From Methylibium rhizosphaerae (GTDB lineage Bacteria > Pseudomonadota > Gammaproteobacteria > Burkholderiales > Burkholderiaceae_C), in assembly GCF_006386545.1 (NCBI RefSeq), contig NZ_SWAR01000020.1:1-64000 (forward strand): DNA of 64,000 nucleotides, read 5' to 3'. Shown here one piece after another: positions 1-8,848 of this stretch. The notes beneath the pieces are model-generated. The model saw only the letters and a program-made list of their open reading frames with translations. It was not told where the DNA came from and did no database searches. How positions within the stretch are numbered: position 1 is the first letter of the stretch; each line of letters begins with the position of its first letter. The position numbers and the translations under genes were made by a program.

Positions 1-1454
1 GGGAGAGGGGGCAAGGCGAGGGCGTGACGCAAGTGCGGCAGCTGCGCCACGAAGGGCACCTCGTCATCCAGACAGCGCAGGTCGAGCAGCAGCCTGTCCT
101 CGGCCACGCGGCCGATCACCGGCAGCGGCAGGCTGCGCAGGGCCGCGGCCAGTTCGTCGAGCGCGCGTCCGGTGCCCTTCTTCTGCTGCGGCTCGATGGC
201 CAGGCCGGCCGAAGGCAGCCGCTCCACCGGCAGCGATCCGGAGCCGATCTGCCCCAGCAGCGGCACCACGCTCGCCCGAAAGCGCGGCGCCACCGCCTTG
301 GCCACGGCGGGCAGCAGCGCCCGGGCCATGGCGTCGATGGCCTGCGCCGGCCGCGTCAGCAGGCGCAGCGTGGGCAGGTCCCGCGCCAGGCGCTCGGGGC
401 GCAGGTACAGGCGCAGCGTGGCTTCGAGCGCCGCCAGCGGCAACTTGCTCATGCGCAGCGCACGCTTCATGGGGAACTGGCGGATGCGGCCCACCGCCTC
501 GCGGCTGCCGACGACGAGCCCGGCCTGCGGGCCGCCCAGCAGCTTGTCGCCGCTGAAGGTGACCACGTCGCAGCCGGCCGCCAGCATCTCCTGCGGCAAC
601 GGCTCGCGCGGCAGCCCGTGAGCGCCCAGGTCCACCAGCGAGCCGCTGCCCAGGTCGGTGGCCAGCGGCAGGCCCTTCGCATGGGCAATGTCGGCCAGCG
701 CCGCCTCGCCCACCGCCGAGGTGAACCCGTGGACCGCGTAGTTGCTGGTGTGCACCTTCATCAGGAGCGCGGTGCGTTCGTTGATGGCGCGTTCGTAGTC
801 GTGCGGATGGGTGCGGTTGGTGGTGCCCACTTCGACCAGCGTGGCGCCGGCGGCGGCCATCACGTCGGGCATGCGGAAGGCGCCGCCGATCTCGACCAGT
901 TCGCCGCGCGAGACGATGACCTCCCTGCCCCGGGCCAGCGCGGCGATGGAGAGCAGCACCGCGGCGGCGTTGTTGTTGACCACCGTCGCGGCTTCAGCGC
1001 CGGTGAGGGTGCACAAGAGCTCCTCGACGATCGAATCGCGGTCGCCGCGGCCGCCGGTGGCCAGGTCGTACTCGAGGTTGTTGGGGCCGCTCATCACCGC
1101 CAGCAGGTGCTGCAGGGCCGCGTCTGCCAGCAGCGCGCGGCCCAGGTTGGTGTGGATCACCGTGCCGGTGAGGTTGAGCACCGGGCGCATGCGCGGCGCG
1201 AGGCGCTGCGCCACGCGCTGCTGCAGCGCGTCGCCCAGCGCCTCGGGCGACACGGCCCGGGCGTCGAGCGAGCCGGCCTGCGCCTGCGCCCGCAGGCCCT
1301 CGAGCAGCGCACGGGCTTCGCCCACCACCAGCGTGTGGCCGTGTTCGGCCACCAGCGCGGCCACCGGCTCGCTGCGCAGCAGGCGGTCTACGGAGGGGAG
1401 GTCCTTGGCGGTGGCCTTGGAACCGTGCACCACGGATTCGTCGGGCCCGCGCAT
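1..1454 (-). CDS. selA: L-seryl-tRNA(Sec) selenium transferase, partial at the left edge
   Basis: PLP enzyme that converts seryl-tRNA(Sec) to selenocysteinyl-tRNA(Sec) using selenophosphate, in the cytosol. Visible marks are the N-terminal LPSVDRLLR, the segment VLNLTGTVIHTNLGRA, and the PLP-lysine region FSGDKLLGGPQAG near 530-560. About 484 codons are present; the E. coli protein has about 463 residues, and the motif LRCLDDE typical of the C-terminus lies just inside the edge, so only a few residues are missing. The ATG overlaps the fdhE stop (TGATG), which implies translational coupling. Its place next to a UGA-containing fdnG fits its role directly. selB is expected just outside the window (inference). 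Confidence 0.96.
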   Translation of the reverse strand, partial: MRGPDESVVHGSKATAKDLPSVDRLLRSEPVAALVAEHGHTLVVGEARALLEGLRAQAQAGSLDARAVSPEALGDALQQRVAQRLAPRMRPVLNLTGTVIHTNLGRALLADAALQHLLAVMSGPNNLEYDLATGGRGDRDSIVEELLCTLTGAEAATVVNNNAAAVLLSIAALARGREVIVSRGELVEIGGAFRMPDVMAAAGATLVEVGTTNRTHPHDYERAINERTALLMKVHTSNYAVHGFTSAVGEAALADIAHAKGLPLATDLGSGSLVDLGAHGLPREPLPQEMLAAGCDVVTFSGDKLLGGPQAGLVVGSREAVGRIRQFPMKRALRMSKLPLAALEATLRLYLRPERLARDLPTLRLLTRPAQAIDAMARALLPAVAKAVAPRFRASVVPLLGQIGSGSLPVERLPSAGLAIEPQQKKGTGRALDELAAALRSLPLPVIGRVAEDRLLLDLRCLDDEVPFVAQLPHLRHALALPPL

Positions 1455-2467
1455 CAGGCGCCTCCCGGGTCCGGCGGCGGCTCGGCCGCCTCTTCGCCGA
1501 ACAGCAGCATCAGGTTGACCCCGTGCCGCTGCTTGCCGGCTTCGGACACCAGCAGGTCGAGGGTGAGCGTGGCCAGGTCGTCGGCCACCGGCTCGACCAG
1601 CGGGTCGCGGCCGCGGTGGACGATCTTGAGGTAGTGCCCGCAGTCGTCGCAGGTCTCGGCCTGCACGGCGGCCTGGGCGGCGAGGTCTTCCTCGTCGTCG
1701 CCGGCCGGGCGCAGCGCCTGGTAGGCGATGGAGCGGGTGCCCTGGCAATGCGAGCACTTGATGCGCACCATGTGCCATTGGGTGGAGCACAGCGAGCAGT
1801 GCAGGTAACGCTGGCCCGGCGAATCGCCCGCGTCGCGCGTGATGCTGGCCGTGGGCCGGCTCGCGCAGCATGGGCAGGTGGTGGCGTCATCGGTGCGGCC
1901 GAAGGGCTGGCCGCCGCCGGTGTGGGCTGCCAGCACGGCAAGCACGAGGTGCGTCCAGTAGACCTGCAGGGCAGCGGCCACGAGCGGCGCCATGGCGAGG
2001 TCCAGCCCGTGGGGCGTGGCGTCGAGCAGCGCATCGGCCTGGGCTTCGAGCGCGTCGTCGGGCAGCACGCTCATCTCGTCGAGCACCGGCTGCATCGCCG
2101 GGGGCGCATGGGGTCGCACGCGCTGCACCAGCTGGCGCAGGCCGTCGCGCCAGGCCGGATCGCGCGGCCAGTCGGGCGGCGCCAGCGGCGCCGCGCCGGC
2201 ACGCGCGGCGGCATCGAGCTGCTGCGCGGTGGGCAGCGGCACCGGCGGGTGCGCGGCCAGCCGCTGCTGCTGCGCCAGCGCCACCTCGGCCATGAACTGC
2301 AGGAAGTCCTGCATCGCATGGCCACGGCCGGCGAGCTGCCGCAGGCGCATGGCCCGCTCGGCGAACACGGTGGCGCGCTCCGGCCACAACAGGTAGGGCG
2401 TCTCGCCGCCGGCACGGGCAGCGATCTCCTCCGGCGACATCACACGGACGGTGGCGGTGGCAGTCAT
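1454..2467 (-). CDS. fdhE: formate dehydrogenase accessory protein FdhE
   Basis: Cytoplasmic accessory protein needed for active respiratory formate dehydrogenase; in E. coli it binds the catalytic subunit and iron through paired cysteines. The 337-residue product has the four expected CxxC motifs in its C-terminal half: CPCC, CSLC, CSHC and CDDC. I chose the ATG at 2467 (MTATATVRVMSPEEI) because an AAGGAG lies about ten bases upstream; an in-frame ATG at 2500 would add 11 residues with no support. It follows fdnI by about 80 bases and overlaps selA by one base. Confidence 0.95.
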   Translation of the reverse strand: MTATATVRVMSPEEIAARAGGETPYLLWPERATVFAERAMRLRQLAGRGHAMQDFLQFMAEVALAQQQRLAAHPPVPLPTAQQLDAAARAGAAPLAPPDWPRDPAWRDGLRQLVQRVRPHAPPAMQPVLDEMSVLPDDALEAQADALLDATPHGLDLAMAPLVAAALQVYWTHLVLAVLAAHTGGGQPFGRTDDATTCPCCASRPTASITRDAGDSPGQRYLHCSLCSTQWHMVRIKCSHCQGTRSIAYQALRPAGDDEEDLAAQAAVQAETCDDCGHYLKIVHRGRDPLVEPVADDLATLTLDLLVSEAGKQRHGVNLMLLFGEEAAEPPPDPGGA

Positions 2468-2546
2468 GCCGCGAGCTTCTCCTTGCGCTGCAGAAAACAC
2501 AAGGGCGGGTGAGCCCGAAGGCCCGACCCGCCCGCCGGGGACCTTT

Positions 2547-3182
2547 TCACTTGCCCCGCGTCACTTCGCGATGCCACAGCGGGTGGTTCTTCGCCGCCCA
2601 GGCTTCGCTCACGTTGCCGCGCGTCATGGCGCGCAGCGTGCCCTTGACCCAGATCACGGCATACACGTGCACGATGATGCCGAGGATCAGCACCACCGCC
2701 GCCACCGAGTGCAGCAGCGACGCCGCCCGGATGGCCCAGATCGGGAAGTACGGCGCGAACCAGGGCCGCCAGAACACGAGGCCGGTGACCAGCAGCACCG
2801 CGAGGCTCCACAGCGTGACCCAGAACACCATCTTCTGCGCCCAGTTGTACTTGCCCACCGGCGGCATGCCGGCCTTGTTGCCCTTGAGCATCTCGCCCAT
2901 CTTGCCGCGCCATTCGCGGTCGCCCGCGGTGAAGCGGTTGTCGCCCGCGAAGCGGATCACCATGCCGATGAAGAACACGAAGGTCAGCAGCCCGATGAAG
3001 GGATGCAGGATGCGTGTCCACGGGCCGCCGCCGAAGAGGTAGGAAAAGAAGAACAGCGACGGGTGGAAGAACGAAAGCCCGGACAGCGCCGCCAGGATCA
3101 GCAGCAGCGCCACTGCCCAGTGGTTGACCCGGTCGCCGTCGTCGTAGCGCTTGATGTAGCCGCGAGGCGTCGATGAGCTCAT
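2547..3182 (-). CDS. fdnI: formate dehydrogenase cytochrome b556 (gamma) subunit
   Basis: Membrane subunit that takes electrons from the beta subunit and passes them through two b hemes to the quinone pool. The 211-residue product has four hydrophobic segments near residues 22-40, 55-75, 113-135 and 153-175. Candidate heme histidines are His21 (RVNHW), the His in ILHPF, and those in LLHSV and IIVHVY. I start at MSSSTPRGYIKRYDD because homologues begin near this point and GAGGGG lies six bases upstream. The open frame extends 5' through the tandem repeat at 3182-3356, but that extension is not family sequence. The Shine-Dalgarno is the last part of the repeat unit. Confidence 0.95.
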   Translation of the reverse strand: MSSSTPRGYIKRYDDGDRVNHWAVALLLILAALSGLSFFHPSLFFFSYLFGGGPWTRILHPFIGLLTFVFFIGMVIRFAGDNRFTAGDREWRGKMGEMLKGNKAGMPPVGKYNWAQKMVFWVTLWSLAVLLVTGLVFWRPWFAPYFPIWAIRAASLLHSVAAVVLILGIIVHVYAVIWVKGTLRAMTRGNVSEAWAAKNHPLWHREVTRGK

Positions 3183-3356
3183 GTCTGCCCCTCGTCCGGC
3201 GAGTGCGCCGGACGATCCCCCGGGGGGATGCGGGCCGGCTTGGGAGCGGCCCGGCGCTCGGCCCGCTGGAGTGTCTGCCCCTCGTCCGGCGGGTACGCCG
3301 GCCGATCCCCCGGGGGGATGCGGGCCGGCTTGGGAGCGGCCCGGCGCTCGGCCCGC
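3182..3356 (-). repeat. 90-bp tandem repeat, two copies, between fdnH and fdnI
   Basis: Copy 1 spans 3182-3271 and copy 2 3272-3356, with a 90-base period and only three substitutions over the 85 bases compared. Each unit holds a short hairpin (GTCCGGCG/CGCCGGAC in copy 1; the copy 2 arm has one mismatch) and a C5/G6 near-palindrome. Read on the minus strand, the end of copy 1 gives GACGAGGGGCAGACATG, so the unit supplies the ribosome binding site and abuts the fdnI start codon. Ninety bases is a multiple of three, so the unit stays open in at least two frames. Confidence 0.95.
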
Positions 3357-3381
3357 GACATCCAGATTGACGCAAGGTGTC

Positions 3382-4266
3382 TCATGTTCGCTCCTTCTCG
3401 TCTTCCTCGGCATCGGAGGGACCGACCTTCATGTAGTGGAAGAAGCCCCCCACCACCGCGCCCACCATCGCCGCCAGGGCCAGCGGCTTGGCGATGCCTT
3501 TCCACAGCGCGACCATCGGGCTGATGTGCGGGTCGGCCGGCAGGTCCTCGAGCTCGGGCTTGTCGGCATGCTTGAGCACGTACATCACGTGCGTGCCGCC
3601 CACGCCCTGGGGGTTGTACAGGCCCGCGTTCTGGAAGCCGCGCTCCTTGAGCTCCCCGACGCGCTTTTCGGCGTAGGCCACCATGTCGTCCTTCACGCCG
3701 AAGCCGATGGCGCCGGTCGGGCAGGTCTTCACGCAGGCCGGTTCGAGACCCACGCCCACACGGTCGGAACACAGCGTGCACTTGTAGGCCTTGTTGTCCT
3801 TCGCGCTGATGCGCGGTACGTCGAACGGGCAGCCCGAGACGCAGTAGCCGCAGCCGATGCAGTTCTCGGAGATGAAGTCGACGATGCCGTTGGCGTACTT
3901 CACGATGGCGCCCGGCGACGGGCAGGCCTTCAGGCAGCCCGGGTCCTCGCAGTGCATGCAGCCGTCCTTGCGGATCAGCCACTCGAGGCTGCCCTTGCCG
4001 GGCCCTTCGGGCTCGACCTCGAAGAACTTCATCACCGTCCAGGAGCTGGGCGTGAGGTCGGTCGGGTTGTCGTACACGCCGATGTTCTGGCCCACCTCGT
4101 CGCGCAGGTCGTTCCAGTTCATGCAGGCGACCTGACAGGCCTTGCAGCCGATGCACTTGGACTCGTCGATGAGCTTGGCGACCTGCGGCACGGCGGAGCG
4201 CACCTGCGGCGTGGGGGTGGTGGTGGCCGAGCGGGCCACCACATCCAGACTTTGCAGACTTGCCAT
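3382..4266 (-). CDS. fdnH: formate dehydrogenase iron-sulfur (beta) subunit
   Basis: Electron-transfer subunit linking the molybdenum/tungsten-Se active subunit to cytochrome b. The 294-residue product carries four 4Fe-4S cysteine groups: [35 protein letters not shown] and CTLCSDR...CVKTCP. A C-terminal hydrophobic anchor ([16 protein letters not shown]) agrees with the membrane-tethered FdnH/FdoH form. The length matches the E. coli homologue (294). It starts 11 bases after the fdnG stop, with GAGGAG seven bases before the ATG, so it is cotranscribed with fdnG. Regulation cannot be read from this gap. Confidence 0.97.
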   Translation of the reverse strand: MASLQSLDVVARSATTTPTPQVRSAVPQVAKLIDESKCIGCKACQVACMNWNDLRDEVGQNIGVYDNPTDLTPSSWTVMKFFEVEPEGPGKGSLEWLIRKDGCMHCEDPGCLKACPSPGAIVKYANGIVDFISENCIGCGYCVSGCPFDVPRISAKDNKAYKCTLCSDRVGVGLEPACVKTCPTGAIGFGVKDDMVAYAEKRVGELKERGFQNAGLYNPQGVGGTHVMYVLKHADKPELEDLPADPHISPMVALWKGIAKPLALAAMVGAVVGGFFHYMKVGPSDAEEDEKERT

Positions 4267-4277
4267 GGTTCAGCTCC

Positions 4278-7200
4278 TCATGCCTTTTCGATGTTCACGA
4301 GGAACGCCTTGAACTCAGGCGTCTGCGAATTGGCATCGCCCACGAACGGCGTCAGCGCGTTGGCCAGGTAGCCGTTCTGCGTCACCCCCTTGAAGCCCCA
4401 GTGGATCGGGATGCCGACGTGGTGCACCTTCTTGCCGTCGACCTCGAGCGCGCGCATGCGCTTGGTGACCACGCAGGCCGCCACCACTTCGCCGCGGTTG
4501 GACCGGACCCGCACCTTGTCGCCCTGCCGGATGCCCTTTTCCCGGGCCAGCTCCTCGCCGATCTCGACGAAGGGCGCCGGCTGCACGATGGCGTTGCTGC
4601 GCGCGTGCTTGGTCCAGAAGTGCTGGTGCTCGGTGAGGCGGTAGGTGGTGGCCGCGTACGGGAACTCCTCCTTCTTGCCGAAGGCCTCGAGGTCGCCCTT
4701 GAACACCCGGGCGGCCGGGTTGCTCACCGCCTTCGGGTTGTTGGGGCACATGAGGTTCACGCCCACCGGCGTCTCGAACGGCTCGTAGTGCTCGGGGAAG
4801 GGCCCCTCGGCCATGCCGATGGCATGCAGCCTGGCCACGCCTTCCGGGTTCATGATGAAGGAGCCCACGCCCTGGTCGGGCGCCGCGTCCGCGCGCATGT
4901 CGGGCACGTCGGGGCCGGTCCACTTGCTGCCGTCCCAGCGGGCGTACGAGCGGGTCGGGTCCCACGGCTTGCCGCTCGGGTCGGCCGAGGCGCGGTTGTA
5001 GAGGATGCGCCGGTTGGCAGGCCACGAGTAGCCCCAGTTCTGGAACACGCCCAGCCCGCTCGGGTCGGAGGTGTCGCGCCGCGCGGTCAGGTTGCCGGCC
5101 TGCGGCCAGCAGCCGGCGTAGATCCAGTTGCCGCACGAGGTGGTGCCGTCGGCCTGCAGCAGCGCGAAGCCCGGCATCTGCTCGCCCGCCTTCACCGCCA
5201 CCGGCCGCGGCGCCTTCGGGTCCTTCGGGTCGGGCGGCCCCAGCACGTCGGCCAGCGCGCGGCCGTTGATCTCGCGCAGCACCTCGCCGGGGTTGGGCAC
5301 GTTGGCGTTGAGGTAGGGCCAGGTGAGCTTCTGCACCGGCTCGGGCAGCGCGCCGCCGTCCTTGGCATACATGTCGCGCAGCTTCATGAACAGGCGCGCC
5401 ACGATTTCCGAGTCGGCCTTGGCCTCGCCGGGCGGGTCCACCGCCTTTTCCTTCCAGCTGATCACGCGGCTGGAATTGGTGAAGCTGCCGGTCTCCTCGG
5501 CAAAGCAGCTCGACGGGAAGCGGAACACCTCGGTCCTGATGTCGGCCGGGTTGGTGTCGTTGAGCGGCCCGTAGTTCTTCCAGAACTCGCTCGTCTCCGT
5601 TTCGAGCGGGTCGATCACCACCAGGTACTTCAGCTTCGAGAACGCCGCCGACAGCTTCTTCTTGTTGGGCACGGCCGCCAGCGGGTTGAAGCCCTGCACC
5701 AGCATGCCGTTCATCTTGCCCTGATGCATCAGCTCGAAGATGTGCAGGATGTCGTAGCCCGCGTCGCGCTTCGGGATCCAGTCGTAGGCGAAGTTGTTTT
5801 CCGCCGTCGCCGCGTCACCGTAGTAGGCCTTCATCAGGCTGGTGTGCCACTTCGGGAAGTTCTGGGTGAACGCCATCTGGTTCGGGCGCAGCGGCTTGCC
5901 GGTGCGCGCCTTCAGGTAGGTGTCGCGGTCGACGTCGGCATCGGTGGGGGCGCTCAGGTAGCCCGACAGCACTTCCGAGTAGGCGTTCATGTCGGTGATG
6001 CCCTGCACGTTGGCATGGCCGCGCAGCGCGTTCACGCCGCCGCCGGGGCGGCCCATGTTGCCCAGCAGCAGCTGGATCATCGCCATGGTGCGGATGTTCT
6101 GCGACCCCACCGAGTGCTGCGTCCAGCCGAGCGCATACATGATGGTCATCACGCGGCCGGGCACGGCGGTGCCGGCGATCTGCTCGCACACCTTGAGGAA
6201 CTGCTCCTTCGGCGTGCCGGTGATCCGGCTCACCTGCTCGGGCGTGTAGCGGCTGTAGTGCTTCTTCAGCTGCTGGTACACGCACAGCGGGTCCTGCATC
6301 GTGTCGTCGACCTTGACGAAGCCGTCCTCGCCGACCTGGTAGCCCCAGGTCGCCTTGTTGTAGGACCGCTTGGCCTCGTCATAGCCGCTGAAGTAGCCGT
6401 TGTCGAAGGCGAACTCGGGCTTCGTGAGGAAGGTGGCGTCGGTGTTGAACTTGACGTACTCGTGGTGGACCTTGTCGTTCGACAGCAGGTAGTTGATGAC
6501 CCCGCCCAGGAAGGCGATGTCGGTGCCCACGCGGATGGGCGCGTAGTAGTCGGCCACCGCCGCCGAGCGGGTGAACCGCGGGTCCACCACGATGAGCCGC
6601 GCCTTGCGGTGCTGCATCGCTTCGGTGACCCACTTGAACCCGCACGGGTGGGCTTCGGCGGCGTTGCCGCCCATGATGAGGACGAGATCCGTGTTCTTGA
6701 TATCCGTCCACGAGTTGGTCATCGCTCCGCGACCGAAAGTCGGGCCCAGACTGGACACCGTCGGCGCGTGTCAGATACGTGCTTGCGTATCGAGCGCAAC
6801 CATCCCCAGGCCGCGAGCGACCTTGACGGACAGGTAACCGGATTCGTTGGAGGCCGCGCTGGACATGAGGAAGCCGGTGGTGTTCCACCGGTTCACCGTC
6901 ACGCCCTTGTCGTTGGCCTTGATGAAGTTGGCGTCGCGGTCGGCCTTCATGTGCCGGGCCACCCGCGTGAGCGCCTCGTCCCACGAGATGCGCTTCCATT
7001 CGGCCGAGCCGGCCTCGCGCACCTGCGGGTACTTCACCCGATTGGGGCTGTGGATCATGTCGAGCACGCCCGCGCCCTTGGGGCACAGCGTGCCGCGGTT
7101 GACCGGGTGGTCCGGGTCGCCCTCGACGTGGATGATCGACGACTGGACGTTTTTCGCCTTGTCGCCGAGCGTGTACATGACGAGGCCGCAGCTGACCGAG

Positions 7201-7358
7201 CAATACGGGCAGGTGCTGCGGGTCTCGGTGGTGCGAGCCAGCTTGAAGTTGCGCGTTTCGGCTAGAGCCTGCGTGGGCGAGAAGCCCATCGCCACCAGGC
7301 TGGATCCGACCAGCCCTGCGCCGCTGACCCGGAAGAACTGCCTCCGGCTGATGTCCAC
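4278..7358 (-). CDS. fdnG: selenocysteine-containing formate dehydrogenase catalytic (alpha) subunit
   Basis: Periplasmic bis-MGD molybdenum (or tungsten) enzyme oxidising formate to CO2. The reading frame is broken once, by UGA at 6771-6773. Read as selenocysteine it gives ...DTQARI-U-HAPTVSS..., with U at residue 196, the same position as in E. coli FdnG, and a total of 1026 residues (E. coli 1015). A twin-arginine signal (SRRQFF) starts the protein; the 4Fe-4S motif is C50, C53, C57 and a cysteine in TLCPKG near residue 92. The start codon is GTG at 7358, with AGGAGGT six bases upstream. It heads the fdnGHI-fdhE-selA run. Confidence 0.97.
6728..6768 (-). promoter_or_regulatory. bacterial SECIS hairpin just after the fdnG UGA
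   Basis: Two bases after the UGA the mRNA can form a lower stem CGCGCCGA with UCGGUCGCG (8 pairs and a bulged U), then CGG/CCG, a bulged U, GUCC/GGGC and an apical loop AGUCU. A bulged U just below a small G/U-containing loop is the hallmark recognised by SelB in known bacterial SECIS elements. The structure was folded by eye. Its placement right after the UGA supports readthrough rather than termination. Confidence 0.88.
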
Positions 7359-7664
7359 GAACTGACCTCCTGCGGGGTGGGTCCCGCGTCCCCTGGTTCT
7401 GGAATCGACGACCGCCCTGCAAGGCTTGCAGAGTCAAGCGGTTTTTACGCCCTGGCATAGGCCGGCGAATCAGGACGGACCCCTAGAACGGCTGTACGCA
7501 TTGCGCACAACGGCATCACGCGAAGAGACGTCCACCCGGTGCCGCACGGCGCCGGTGCTGCTGTCACAACAGGGACATGCCAAAACGAACGACCGTGCTT
7601 AAACTGCCCCGCTACCAAGCCCGCGCCGACGCGTGCGGCGGCGGAGCGTGAAGGAGACAACCTC
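7359..7664. other. 306-base divergent intergenic region between fdnG and the acyl-CoA dehydrogenase operon
   Basis: No plausible gene. It must hold both divergent promoters. Visible elements are the fdnG Shine-Dalgarno AGGAGGT (7365-7371 on the minus strand), a 15-base palindrome CTGCAAG-G-CTTGCAG at 7417-7431, a CCCTAGAACG decamer at 7481-7490 that recurs at 29739-29748, and AAGGAG eight bases before the ATG at 7665. A TTAAAC at 7599-7604 could be a weak -10 for the plus-strand operon, but no matching -35 is evident. I saw no convincing sigma-54 site. Confidence 0.6.
7417..7431. promoter_or_regulatory. candidate operator palindrome upstream of fdnG
   Basis: CTGCAAG and CTTGCAG are exact inverted 7-base arms around one central G, 59 bases upstream of the fdnG GTG. 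The size and position suit a dimeric regulator site, but no regulator gene is adjacent and I cannot assign a family. Confidence 0.35.
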
Positions 7665-8846
7665 ATGGACCTGAGCTTCACCGCGGAAGAACAAGCGTTC
7701 CGCGAAGAGATCCGTTCCTGGGTGCAGGCCAACCTGCCCAAGGACATTTCGCACAAGGTGCACAACGCGCTGCGTCTCACGAAGGACGATATGCAGCGCT
7801 GGGCAAAGATCCTCGGCAAGAAGGGCTGGCACGGCTGGGCCTGGCCCAGGGAGTTCGGCGGCCCCGGCTGGAATGCGGTGCAGCGCCACCTGTTCGAAGA
7901 GGAGTGCGCGCTGGCCGGTGCGCCGCGCGTGGTGCCCTTCGGCCCGGTGATGGTGGCGCCGGTGATCATGGCCTTCGGCTCGCCCGAGCAGCAGAAGCGC
8001 CACCTGCCCGGGATCATGAGCGGCGAGGTGTGGTGGAGCCAGGGCTACAGCGAGCCGGGCTCGGGCTCCGACCTGGCCTCCCTCAAGACACGCGCCGAGC
8101 GCAGGGGCGACAAGTACATCGTCAACGGCCAGAAGACCTGGACGACGCTGGGCCAGTACGGCGACTGGATCTTCTGCCTGGTGCGCACCAGCAGCGAAGG
8201 CAAGCCACAGACCGGCATCTCCTTCCTGCTGATCGACATGAAGTCGCCCGGCATCACCGTGCGGCCGATCATCACGCTCGACGGCGAGCACGAGGTCAAC
8301 GAGGTGTTCTTCGACAACGTCGAGGTGCCCGCCGAGAACCTGGTGGGCCAGGAGAACCAGGGCTGGACCTATGCCAAGTACCTGCTGGCCCACGAGCGCA
8401 CCAACATCGCCGACGTGAACCGCACGAAACGCGAGCTCGAGCGGCTCAAGCGCATCGCCCGGGCCGAAGGCGTGTACGAGGACGTGCGCTTTCGCGACCA
8501 GATCGCCCTGCTCGAGGTGGACGTGGTGGCGCTCGAGATGATGGTGCTGCGGGTGCTGTCGGCCGAAAAGAGCGGCAAGAAGTCGCTCGACGTGGCCGGC
8601 CTCCTGAAGATCCGCGGCTCGGAACTGCAGCAGCGTTACGCCGAGCTGATGATGCTGGCCGCCGGCCCCTTCTCGCTGCCCTTCATCCACGAAGCCATGG
8701 AGGCCGGCTGGCAGGGCGACTACGTGGGCGCGGCCCATTGCGCCCCGCTGGCGTCCACCTACCTCAACTACCGCAAGACCACCATCTACGGCGGGTCGAA
8801 CGAAGTGCAACGCAACATCGTCGCGCAGACGGTGCTGGGAGTCTGA
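7665..8846 (+). CDS. acyl-CoA dehydrogenase, large subunit of a two-gene pair
   Basis: Flavoprotein of the acyl-CoA dehydrogenase family, 393 residues, expected to form the trans-2,3 double bond in an acyl-CoA in the cytosol. Family marks are WPREFGGPG, the substrate/flavin segment GYSEPGSGSDLAS, QKTWTTLGQYGDW and the C-terminal YGGSNEVQRNIVAQ. ATG 7665 follows AAGGAG by eight bases. The next gene begins two bases after its stop and encodes a divergent paralogue, so the two probably form a heteromer, as for the PimC/PimD pimeloyl-CoA dehydrogenase and ChsE-type enzymes. The substrate cannot be told from sequence. Confidence 0.9.
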   Translation: MDLSFTAEEQAFREEIRSWVQANLPKDISHKVHNALRLTKDDMQRWAKILGKKGWHGWAWPREFGGPGWNAVQRHLFEEECALAGAPRVVPFGPVMVAPVIMAFGSPEQQKRHLPGIMSGEVWWSQGYSEPGSGSDLASLKTRAERRGDKYIVNGQKTWTTLGQYGDWIFCLVRTSSEGKPQTGISFLLIDMKSPGITVRPIITLDGEHEVNEVFFDNVEVPAENLVGQENQGWTYAKYLLAHERTNIADVNRTKRELERLKRIARAEGVYEDVRFRDQIALLEVDVVALEMMVLRVLSAEKSGKKSLDVAGLLKIRGSELQQRYAELMMLAAGPFSLPFIHEAMEAGWQGDYVGAAHCAPLASTYLNYRKTTIYGGSNEVQRNIVAQTVLGV

Positions 8847-8848
8847 CC

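Noticed and set aside
3183-3413. N-terminal extension of FdnI through the tandem repeat, or a small repeat-encoded protein.
   Set aside because: The extension is only translated repeat and not family sequence; a good Shine-Dalgarno stands directly before ATG 3182.
6771-6773. TGA splitting fdnG into two frames could suggest a pseudogene or sequencing error.
   Set aside because: The frame is the same on both sides, the UGA is at the known selenocysteine position 196, a SECIS hairpin follows, and selA lies downstream.
4260-7265. A 1001-codon open frame on the plus strand opposite fdnG.
   Set aside because: It is antisense to a clearly conserved gene, its translation is rich in His, Arg and Val with no recognisable motif, and it results from third-position GC bias.
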